DNA from: Planktomarina temperata RCA23 | GTDB lineage: Bacteria; Pseudomonadota; Alphaproteobacteria; Rhodobacterales; Rhodobacteraceae | Direction of reading: 5' to 3' | Length of the DNA: 64,000 nt | NCBI RefSeq assembly: GCF_000738435.1 | Contig: NZ_CP003984.1 | Span: 496,001-560,000, forward strand | Shown: one piece after another, positions 45,113-51,547 of the stretch | Layout: each line of letters starts with the position of its first letter | Position numbering within the stretch: the first letter of the stretch is position 1 | Program-made: the position numbers and the translations under genes | The notes under the pieces: generated by a model | What the model was told of the DNA's origin: nothing | Database searches by the model: none | Seen by the model: only the letters and a program-made list of their open reading frames with translations

Positions 45113-45280
45113 ATGGATTATAAAGACGCCGGCGCCATTAAGAAAGGCAGCAACAAGCCGCGGCATAGCGAGCATAATGCGAAAGGCAGTCGTAAAAACC
45201 CCTTTGGCAAAAGCGAAGGGAAGGCCGAGCTTTTGGCGCGGATGAAAGCGGCTGCGAAAGCCCGTCAAGACGCCTCTTAA
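45113..45280 (+). CDS. 55-residue basic small protein in the cobalamin locus
   Basis: ATG at 45113 preceded by AAAGGA, 55 codons, stop at 45278-45280. The product begins MDYKDAGAIKKGSNKPRHSE and continues with KNPFGKSEGKAELLARMKAA, ending in RQDAS. It is Lys/Arg rich with no hydrophobic segment; the last 20 residues look helical. Good ribosome site and protein-like composition argue that it is real, and I have the impression that similar short proteins occur in relatives next to cobN. It is on the opposite strand to cobN and GNAT, fitting exactly between their ends. Function unknown. Confidence 0.7.
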   Translation: MDYKDAGAIKKGSNKPRHSEHNAKGSRKNPFGKSEGKAELLARMKAAAKARQDAS

Positions 45281-45282
45281 AC

Positions 45283-45732
45283 TCATAGGGTTTTGGTCAT
45301 GAAGATGCTGCTGTCATTGGCGGTGTAATCGCCAAATGGACCGCAGGTTGTAAAACCGTGCCGCGCATAGAGGCGCAGGGCGGCCTGCAGCGAATTTCCG
45401 GTTTCAAGCTTTAACGCGCTGAGCCCTTGCTCGAAGGCCAGATCCTGCAGCGCGCGTAAAAGGGCATCGGCCACCCCTTGGCCCCTTGCGCTTGGATCTA
45501 CGAACATAGATTTGATCTCCCCATAGCCAGGTTTGACGGCCAAGGCGCCGGTGCCAAGCACCTTGTCACCCCGGCGTGCGGTGTGAAAATAGATGTTGGG
45601 CGCACAGAGGTCTTCAATGGACAGAAAGCTGTTGTCCTCTGGCGGAAAGAGCGATTGCATAAGCGCGTGACTGGCCTGCAACAATGCGGTGGCCTGCGGT
45701 TCTTTGGGATCACTGCGCTCGATCACGATCAT
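45283..45732 (-). CDS. GNAT family N-acetyltransferase
   Basis: A 149-aa acetyltransferase. The acetyl-CoA-binding motif is SMFVDPSARGQGVADALLRA (near residue 75), preceded by VLGTGALAVKPGYGEIK and followed by LKLETGNSLQAALRLYARHG then FTTCGPFG, a pattern common in GNATs acting on small metabolites or antibiotics. It begins 3 nt after the cobW stop, so the two are co-transcribed. Substrate unknown. Confidence 0.88.
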   Translation of the reverse strand: MIVIERSDPKEPQATALLQASHALMQSLFPPEDNSFLSIEDLCAPNIYFHTARRGDKVLGTGALAVKPGYGEIKSMFVDPSARGQGVADALLRALQDLAFEQGLSALKLETGNSLQAALRLYARHGFTTCGPFGDYTANDSSIFMTKTL

Positions 45733-45735
45733 GGT

Positions 45736-46827
45736 TTAGTGCAGCGCAGCGCAGGATCGCAATGCCGCTTCAATTGCAGCATGATCCAAACCTGCCTGGC
45801 CGATCACGACCAGGCGCGTGGCGCGCGCGCCATCACCGAAGGGTTGATCAAAATAGGTCTCCACCCGTGGCCCGACCGCTTGCAAAGTCAGACGCATAGG
45901 TTTGCCTGAGACAGCCGCGAAGCCTTTGAGCCGCAATATATCATGGGCGCCTATGATCGCGCTGACCTGGTCTGAAAAGGCCTTGGGATCTGTGATCTCG
46001 CCCAGGGTCACGACAAAGCTTTCAAAGGCATCGTGGTCATGATCGTGGTGGTGATCATGGTCATGGTCATGGTCATCGTGGTCATCGTCGTGCTCATGAT
46101 GGTGATGGTGCAGCTCATGGCGGGCCTCAAGATCGCCCTCCGCGCCAATACCCTGTCCCAGCAGCACATCAACCGGCAATTTACCCATGGAGGTTGTCAC
46201 CACTTGCACGCCGGCGCGCGAGGAGCCGTTGAGAGTATTGACCAAAGCTTGGGCCTCGGCCTCCTCGAGCAGGTCGGTTTTGTTCACCACAATCATATCG
46301 GCGCAGGCGATTTGATCTTCGAAAAGCTCCGATAGGGGCGTTTCATGGTCCAGATTTTCATCCAATTGGCGTTGCGCATCAACCGCGGCGACCGAATGGG
46401 CAAATCGCCCCTCAGTGACGGCTTTGCCATCGACCACAGTCACAACCCCGTCGACCGTCACCTTTGTCGAAATGCCCGGCCAGTTGAAGGCCCGCACAAG
46501 AGGTTGCGGCAGGGCCAGACCGCTGGTCTCTATCACGATATGGTCGGGCTTATCTTCCCGGGCCAATAGCTTTTCCATTGTTGGGATGAAGTCATCGGCG
46601 ACCGTGCAACAGATGCAGCCATTGGACAGCTCCATCACGTCTTCTTCGCGGCAGGTTTCATCACCGCAGCCCTTCAATATATCGCCATCCACGCCAAGAT
46701 CGCCAAACTCATTGATGATCAGGGCGATCCTGCGGCCTTGTGCATTTTGCAACATATGGCGGATGAGGGTGGTTTTACCCGCGCCAAGAAAGCCGGTAAT
46801 GATTGTTGCGGGGATTTTCGAAACCAT
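45736..46827 (-). CDS. cobW: CobW family GTPase (cobalamin biosynthesis metallochaperone)
   Basis: A 363-aa G3E-family GTPase that loads a metal, by experiment in the family Co2+ for B12 synthesis. Walker A is GFLGAGKTT (residues 12-20), the metal-binding CxCC is Cys71-Ile-Cys73-Cys74, and the guanine-specificity NKTD is near 182. A His/Asp-rich loop occupies about residues 237-266 before the C-terminal CobW_C domain. AAGGAATA precedes the start. It is divergent from the DUF1636 gene; downstream genes are GNAT and, further on, cobN. Confidence 0.94.
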   Translation of the reverse strand: MVSKIPATIITGFLGAGKTTLIRHMLQNAQGRRIALIINEFGDLGVDGDILKGCGDETCREEDVMELSNGCICCTVADDFIPTMEKLLAREDKPDHIVIETSGLALPQPLVRAFNWPGISTKVTVDGVVTVVDGKAVTEGRFAHSVAAVDAQRQLDENLDHETPLSELFEDQIACADMIVVNKTDLLEEAEAQALVNTLNGSSRAGVQVVTTSMGKLPVDVLLGQGIGAEGDLEARHELHHHHHEHDDDHDDHDHDHDHHHDHDHDAFESFVVTLGEITDPKAFSDQVSAIIGAHDILRLKGFAAVSGKPMRLTLQAVGPRVETYFDQPFGDGARATRLVVIGQAGLDHAAIEAALRSCAALH

Positions 46828-46895
46828 GTCAGTATTCCTTGTGATCGGGCTTGGAGTGCTTTACGCCGAATAGATGTCAGCCAAAAGGGGCGATT

Positions 46896-47240
46896 TTGAA
46901 AGCTCGTGTGACCATATGTGATACCTGTGCGGAGCCCGGCGGGACGGCGCCCGGCGCCAAATGGGCGATAGCGCTTCGCAAAGCGGCACAGGACTGCGGT
47001 TTGGAGGTCGAGATTGTGACCTGCTCTTGTCTCAACATGTGTCAGTCTCCCGTGGCTTTTGCGCTGCAAGGGGCGCAGAAGGCAACCTACCTCTTTTCTG
47101 GTGCAGATCCTGCGCAGGATACGCAAGATATGCTGGGCCTGCTCAAGCTATACGCAGATGCGCCGGAGGGCTGGATCACCGAAGCGGAGGCCGCAGGGCG
47201 TTTGCGGCTTTGCCTGCAGGGCCGGGTTCCAAGGCTCTAG
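46896..47240 (+). CDS. DUF1636 family metal-binding protein
   Basis: A 114-aa protein. I start it at the TTG at 46896, which has AAGGGGCG upstream and begins KARVTICDTCAEPGG; an in-frame TTG at 46851 is the alternative. Cysteine pairs are in CDTC and TCSCLNMCQSPVAFAL. This is the thioredoxin-like [2Fe-2S]-type layout of DUF1636, a family repeatedly found beside cobalamin genes. Here it is divergent from cobW and convergent with cbtA, a context that suggests a role in cobalt handling; that role is unproven. Confidence 0.85.
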   Translation: MKARVTICDTCAEPGGTAPGAKWAIALRKAAQDCGLEVEIVTCSCLNMCQSPVAFALQGAQKATYLFSGADPAQDTQDMLGLLKLYADAPEGWITEAEAAGRLRLCLQGRVPRL

Positions 47241-47247
47241 CCGCCCT

Positions 47248-47928
47248 CTAAGTTTCCAAACGCGTCAGAGTGGCTGCCACCACATAGCCCAGCATGACCC
47301 ATCCCGCCGCGGCGGCTCCCAAACTCAGCGTTGCAAATTCGGCAGCCAGCTCAGGAGGTGCCACACCGAAAAACATATCGAGATGTGGCGCGCCCAAAAG
47401 CTGCGGGATCGCTATCAAGATCACGCCCGCGAGCGGCAGATAGCTGCGGCCGAAGGCGATCAAACCAAGCCCCGTGGCGCTCGCCAAAATCGTGCTGATC
47501 CACCACAGTTGCCGCTGTCCCACTTCAGCCGCGATAGTGCCCGGCAACTCAGGAGGCAGGCCAATCGCCGGCGCCAGTTGCACTGCGATAAAGCCACAGA
47601 GCCCCCAGATCAAACCCTGTCGGGCAGAGGTCGTGATACCTTTGAGAGCCGCGAAGCTGATCAGCGCGGCCAGCAACAGCCCGTAGCCTGTGTAGGTCAC
47701 GATGTTAAAGGCCACTGTCATGGAATGGCGGGTCCAATCACTGCCCAAAGAGGGCGCACCCCGGTCGCTCTGAGGGGATCCGTCCGTGCTAAAATGTACG
47801 CGCGCTCCGGTCTCATAGAGCTCACCTTCCAAAAGCACCGGAATCACGAATGTGAACTGAAGCACTGAGGCCAATAGCCCAGCGGCGATGCCGGCGCAGA
47901 TCGCGCTGACAAACAGGTTTTTCACCAT
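47248..47928 (-). CDS. cbtA: CbtA family predicted cobalt transporter subunit
   Basis: A 226-aa membrane protein with about six predicted helices. The N-terminal MVKNLFVSAICAGIAAGLLA, the WGLCGFIAVQLAPAIGLPPE then LPG stretch and the GAPHLDMFFG histidine segment are characteristic of CbtA. CbtA and CbtB are predicted, from their conserved association with cobalamin riboswitches, to import cobalt. It follows cbtB by 9 nt. Confidence 0.92.
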   Translation of the reverse strand: MVKNLFVSAICAGIAAGLLASVLQFTFVIPVLLEGELYETGARVHFSTDGSPQSDRGAPSLGSDWTRHSMTVAFNIVTYTGYGLLLAALISFAALKGITTSARQGLIWGLCGFIAVQLAPAIGLPPELPGTIAAEVGQRQLWWISTILASATGLGLIAFGRSYLPLAGVILIAIPQLLGAPHLDMFFGVAPPELAAEFATLSLGAAAAGWVMLGYVVAATLTRLET

Positions 47929-47937
47929 GAGATCAGC

Positions 47938-48108
47938 TTAATGGCAGGGAAACGCCATGGCATGGCGTCCGTCATGGGCCGCATCATGCAGGGCATTGGC
48001 CTGAGCATAGCCGGAGGCCATCAGCAGGGCGAGCCCTGTGATAAAGACCAAAGTGATGCCCGCAGTGGCCGGCATGGAAGCTGCAATTGCTTTGCTTTGA
48101 GTTGTCAT
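47938..48108 (-). CDS. cbtB: CbtB family predicted cobalt transporter subunit
   Basis: A 56-aa membrane protein, too short for many gene callers. It starts at the ATG at 48108, with AGGAGA 7 nt upstream. One transmembrane segment (about residues 15-37) is followed by the family's C-terminal motif ANALHDAAHDGRHAMAFPCH, whose histidines and cysteine probably bind the metal. It is the first gene downstream of the cobalamin riboswitch. Confidence 0.93.
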   Translation of the reverse strand: MTTQSKAIAASMPATAGITLVFITGLALLMASGYAQANALHDAAHDGRHAMAFPCH

Positions 48109-48123
48109 TTCGTCTCTCCTAAT

Positions 48124-48141
48124 CCTGTCACACCCGACAGG
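48124..48141 (-). promoter_or_regulatory. Hairpin between riboswitch and cbtB ribosome site
   Basis: CCTGTC (48124-48129) and GACAGG (48136-48141) form a 6-bp stem beside the cbtB ribosome site at 48115-48120. There is no T-tract, so it is more likely part of a translational expression platform of the riboswitch than a terminator. Confidence 0.45.
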
Positions 48142-48155
48142 GGGTTATTGGTCTT

Positions 48156-48309
48156 GCAGGCCGGTCTCCTGGCTGGCGGCATGATGATCTGTCTCCTTCC
48201 CGGTTTCCCAGTGGTATATGACAGACCCAAACCGCTTACAGTCGCGGGGGCGGCTTTGGTTTTGGGTCCCGATATGGGTCACCCGCACCAAATTCCCGTT
48301 TCAGTTCCG
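48156..48309 (-). ncRNA. Cobalamin riboswitch upstream of cbtB-cbtA
   Basis: Read on the minus strand it contains, in order, AACGGGAATTTGGTGCGG, GCCCCCGCGACTGTAAGCGG, CCACTGGGAAACCGGGAAGG, and the B12 box AGCCAGGAGACCGGCC. These are the conserved core elements of the adenosylcobalamin-type riboswitch in the expected order and spacing. It lies about 48 nt upstream of the cbtB start, so cobalamin should lower expression of the cobalt transporter. Confidence 0.96.
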
Positions 48310-48495
48310 AATGCTTTGCATCCAATGAACACCTTACAGGAACATCTGTGGCTTGCTTGATGGGAGTCGTCAAGATCGTTTGCGACCTCACAGCGCAGAG
48401 TATCGGCATTTGTGATTTTGGCCGGGGTTTCATCAGGTGGGTTTTCATTTTGGTTGGACTGTTCCATTGTCGGCGGAAGATTGGAAGAGGTGGGA
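48310..48495. promoter_or_regulatory. Divergent promoter region, cbtB riboswitch / MauG-like gene
   Basis: 186 nt between the riboswitch aptamer and the divergent dihaem gene. It must carry both promoters. I could not identify confident -35/-10 pairs, and I see no coding sequence. Confidence 0.4.
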
Positions 48496-49827
48496 ATGCG
48501 TGTAGTCCTTTTGAGTTTTGCGATTGGCATGGGCATTGCTGTGGCGCCTGGAGTTGGGGCAGTGGATTTGCCGCCGCCCCTCAAGGAGGCTGATTTTCGG
48601 CCCCTGCGCTTTGAAGAAGCGCAGTTGGGGCAGCTGCTGTTCTATGACCCCTTGCTCTCTGGCAATAAAGAGGTGGCCTGCGCAACCTGTCACCATCCCG
48701 CCTTTGGGACGGGAGATGGCCTGTCTTTGTCTTTAGGAGATGGCGGCATGGGGTTGGGCGTGAACCGTGTGGTGGATCCGCAAAACCTGCCTGAGCAACG
48801 AGTGCCGCGCAATGCGCAGCCCTTGTTCAACCTCGGCGCCAAGCAAATGACCGTATTGTTTCATGATGGGCGGGTGGAGGTTGACGCAACCCGGCCGTCC
48901 GGTCTGCGCACGCCTCTTGAAGAGGAAATGGTCGGCGGCTTTGCTTCGATCATTTCGGCGCAAACCATGTTCCCGGTGCTTTCAGGTGATGAAATGGCGG
49001 GGCATTATTCGGAAAATGAAGTTTCCCAAGCCGTGCGGCGCGGCACGCTTACGGGCAAGGATGGGGCCTGGGATTTGATTGCCCAACGGGTGGCCGCCGT
49101 GCCGGACTATGCGGCGCGTTTTGGGGCGGTCTATCCTGATTTGGCCGGGCCGCAGGATATTGGTTTTACCGATATATCCAATGCCATTGCCGCTTTTATG
49201 GAATTTGAATGGCGCTCAGATACGGCTCCTTTTGATGCGCTATTGGCCGGTGAAGCCAGCTTTTCGGGCGCGCAAGAGCGCGGGCTTGAGCTGTTTTATG
49301 GCGCGGCGGGATGTGCGGCCTGTCACAGCGGGCCACTTTTGACCGATTTTGAGTTTCATGCCATGGGTCAACCGCAGCTTGGACCGGGCAAGGCGGCGCG
49401 GTTTGAGCGCCATGCGCGGGATGAAGGGCGGTTTCGCGTGACCGGGCGGGAAGCCGATAGATTTGCCTTTCGCACGCCCTCCCTGCGCAATGTCGCGCTG
49501 ACTGGCCCTTGGGGGCATTCCGGAGCCTATGGGGATCTCGCCAGCTTTGTTGCGGCCCATGCCGATCCGCGCACGGCCCTTGAGAGCTATGACCGCAGCG
49601 GGGTCGTCTTGCCAGAGTTTGAAGCGGCCGATTGGCGGATCATGGATGACCCCGCAGAGGTGGCAGCGATCTCAGCCGCGGTTGCCGTGGCGCCCGTGGC
49701 GCTTGGGGCGCAAGACGTTGCCGATATCATCGCCTTTTTGAACAGCCTAACCGACCCCGCGATGACCGCTGGCCGGCTCGGAGTGCCCAAAGCCGTGCCA
49801 AGCGGCTTGCCAGTGCCGAACCCCTAG
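48496..49827 (+). CDS. Dihaem cytochrome c peroxidase / MauG-like protein
   Basis: A 443-aa exported c-type cytochrome. It starts at MRVVLLSFAIGMGIAVAPG (ATG at 48496, GAGGTGGGA upstream), with a signal peptide of about 23 residues. Two CxxCH haem sites are visible: CATCH at residues 62-66 and CAACH at 273-277, the domain spacing of the CcpA/MauG family. It has TPSLRNVALTGPWGHSGAYG, a conserved C-terminal segment. Whether it reduces peroxide or oxidises a protein or small substrate, as MauG does, cannot be told. It is divergent from the riboswitch-cbtBA unit and is followed by a repeat element. Confidence 0.88.
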   Translation: MRVVLLSFAIGMGIAVAPGVGAVDLPPPLKEADFRPLRFEEAQLGQLLFYDPLLSGNKEVACATCHHPAFGTGDGLSLSLGDGGMGLGVNRVVDPQNLPEQRVPRNAQPLFNLGAKQMTVLFHDGRVEVDATRPSGLRTPLEEEMVGGFASIISAQTMFPVLSGDEMAGHYSENEVSQAVRRGTLTGKDGAWDLIAQRVAAVPDYAARFGAVYPDLAGPQDIGFTDISNAIAAFMEFEWRSDTAPFDALLAGEASFSGAQERGLELFYGAAGCAACHSGPLLTDFEFHAMGQPQLGPGKAARFERHARDEGRFRVTGREADRFAFRTPSLRNVALTGPWGHSGAYGDLASFVAAHADPRTALESYDRSGVVLPEFEAADWRIMDDPAEVAAISAAVAVAPVALGAQDVADIIAFLNSLTDPAMTAGRLGVPKAVPSGLPVPNP

Positions 49828-49829
49828 AG

Positions 49830-49941
49830 AAGACCTCTGACAGCGCCATTTCAACACGAAATGAGGGCAGCGCCTGCCGGGGGCAGGCAGGTGCTGCCCG
49901 GTGTTGCCGCCGGGCAAAGTGTTTTGGCTTCGCGGTTGGGT
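49830..49941 (-). repeat. Inverted-repeat element, second copy (112 nt, one terminus degraded)
   Basis: Starts AAGACCTCTG (terminal repeat), then CGCCATTTCAACACGAAATG, GAGGGCAGCGCCTGCC, and ends in GGCAAAGTGTTTTGGCTTC and GCGGTTGGG. The reverse complement matches the element at 51212-51431 except that the latter carries about 85 extra nt in the middle. The distal terminal repeat is missing (replaced after 49941), so this copy is orientation-reversed and truncated. It contains a GC-rich internal palindrome. Confidence 0.78.
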
Positions 49942-49974
49942 TGTCGCGACTGCAATTATCCGGGCCAAACCACG

Positions 49975-50982
49975 TTACTTGCGAATGAGATTTTCGCGGA
50001 AGAAATCGACGATTTCATCGTTGATTTCATCAAGAAACAAACTCCTGTCAAATCCGCTTGGATCTTGCGCTGGCTCACCAACTTCGGCGGCAATGCTGTC
50101 GGGGAAGGGTGACAGGAATGCATAGTGATGCAAGTTGCCAATCACCTCGTAGCGGTGAGCATCAGGGAGAAGTTTGTGAACATTTTCGGCGTGGTACGGG
50201 GCGCGAAGGGCATGATCGGAACCAGCTCTATACAACAGTACGGGCATTTGAACGCGGGACATATCGTTGAACGGCAAGCCAACCGGCGCGGCGGCAACGA
50301 CAGCATCAATCCGCGGATCAAGCACATCCTCGGTCAAATCTACTTGGGGGATTGAATAAATCAAGCGGCGCGCTCGCAACCACATTGGCAACGGCTCACC
50401 GCCCTCTTCGCCAATACAATATTCGGGATCTTTCTCAGCGTTCGAACAATGCCGGGCAATTTTTTCGTACTCGATGCGCCCGCCAGCAACGACAAGAACT
50501 GTGAACCCGCCCAAAGAGAACCCGAATGCACCTATTCTCTCGGCATCGACTATTGGGCCAAAGCGACTGTCTGTCAGCACAGCATCTATTGCAGCTGTCA
50601 ATTCACGAGGTCTGAGAACTGTGATCTCTGGTTGCCCAACCCGCAGAAGATCATCAGGGTGTCGAACCGCTGCAACAACAAAGCCAGCTTTCACCAGGCG
50701 ACTTGCCAACAGGTGATGGTTCCAATCGTTTCCGCTAAGGCCATGCGAGATCGCAATTAATGGAAAGTGGCCTGACGCAGGCGCGGAATTTCTGGCAACC
50801 GAGAGTTCCCATGGTCCGAACCTTGTTTCAGCTTCGCTCTCATGCGTCGGGTAGAAAACCCGAACCGGTGCCTCGATACCTGCAACTTCTGTGGTGATGC
50901 GGCGCACGCCGATATTGTATTCTTCTGCCTGAGCAGTGCCACAGGTCAGCACCATCAGGACTGCAACAAGCAAAAACCTCAT
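49975..50982 (-). CDS. Secreted alpha/beta hydrolase (dienelactone hydrolase / PAF-acetylhydrolase-like)
   Basis: A 335-aa protein with signal peptide MRFLLVAVLMVLTCGTAQA (19 residues). The mature part has APVRVFYPT, the oxyanion region IAISHGLSGN, the nucleophile Ser156 in GFSLGG, a late Asp in RAGSDHAL and His in NLHHYAFL. A Cys pair (ARHCSN and EYCIGE) in an insert may form a disulfide. The layout resembles lipase-like hydrolases of the PAF-acetylhydrolase/dienelactone group; the substrate is unknown. Inverted-repeat elements lie on both sides, so acquisition or rearrangement is possible. Confidence 0.82.
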   Translation of the reverse strand: MRFLLVAVLMVLTCGTAQAEEYNIGVRRITTEVAGIEAPVRVFYPTHESEAETRFGPWELSVARNSAPASGHFPLIAISHGLSGNDWNHHLLASRLVKAGFVVAAVRHPDDLLRVGQPEITVLRPRELTAAIDAVLTDSRFGPIVDAERIGAFGFSLGGFTVLVVAGGRIEYEKIARHCSNAEKDPEYCIGEEGGEPLPMWLRARRLIYSIPQVDLTEDVLDPRIDAVVAAAPVGLPFNDMSRVQMPVLLYRAGSDHALRAPYHAENVHKLLPDAHRYEVIGNLHHYAFLSPFPDSIAAEVGEPAQDPSGFDRSLFLDEINDEIVDFFRENLIRK

Positions 50983-51206
50983 ATCGGCAGCCCCGCCCTG
51001 CGCAATGCATCATGCTGCACAGCCAAGCTCTGATCTTCGGTCGATACGCGTGCAAAGCCAATGAGCATGGAAAACCGTCTGAGTATTCAATCTAATGGCC
51101 AAAATGTATAGGTTGATTTCCAGATACCGTAAACAGACAAAATTGCCGTGTGAATTCAGTGCCGCCGCCGTATGACAAACCAGCGTTTCTTGAACTGCCC
51201 ATTCAC

Positions 51207-51436
51207 AAATAAAGACCTCTGCATACCCCAGCCGCCAAGCCAAAACACTGTGCCCGGTGGCAACACCGGGCTGCGCCTGCCTGCCCCCCGGCAGGCGCAT
51301 TCACCATCTGGGCATGCTGGTACCTATGGTGACTGCTCAAATTCTGCAGGGATTTCACCACCGCTCACAGGCGCCCGCCCAGGCCGGCGCTGCCCTCATT
51401 TCATGTTGAAATGGCGTTATGCAGAGGTCTTAAATA
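51207..51436. repeat. 5-bp direct repeats (AAATA) flanking the MITE-like element
   Basis: AAATA at 51207-51211 and AAATA at 51432-51436 abut the element's two 14-bp terminal repeats exactly. This is what a target-site duplication from transposition looks like. A chance match is possible at 5 bp in AT-rich DNA. Confidence 0.65.
51212..51431 (+). mobile_element. MITE-like element with 14-bp perfect terminal inverted repeats
   Basis: The left end AAGACCTCTGCATA (51212-51225) and the right end TATGCAGAGGTCTT (51418-51431) are perfect inverted copies. The 220-nt interior has a GC-rich palindrome (CGCCTGCC / GGCAGGCG) and no coding potential. Related copies lie at 49830-49941 (reversed, truncated) and 3904-3949 (left end only). 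No transposase is nearby, so it would be mobilised in trans. Confidence 0.8.
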
Positions 51437-51547
51437 ATGTCGATTTGACCCCAACGATAGAGAGAAATAGCGAAAAGTTGGTGATGGCCCCTTAGGGGCG
51501 GCATCTCATGGCGGTGTTTTGGTTTGGAGCCTTTCAGTTACAGGAAG

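Larger units (their letters stand above)
50983..51547. other. 565-nt intergenic region with the intact inverted-repeat element
   Basis: No convincing gene on either strand. It contains the promoter of the hydrolase gene (50983-51206), the MITE-like element (51212-51431) with its target duplication, and about 115 nt of AT-richer sequence up to the FG-GAP protein's stop codon. Confidence 0.6.

Noticed and set aside
45032-45286. 84-residue minus-strand frame between cobN and GNAT
   Set aside because: The plus-strand 55-codon gene in the same place has a ribosome site and a better protein composition.
46033-46335. Hydrophobic Met/Val-rich frame of 100 residues (apparent membrane peptide)
   Set aside because: It is simply the complement of the His/Asp codon repeat in cobW.
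47059-47868. 269-residue open frame on the plus strand
   Set aside because: Antisense to cbtA and overlapping the end of DUF1636; no ribosome site and no recognisable domain.
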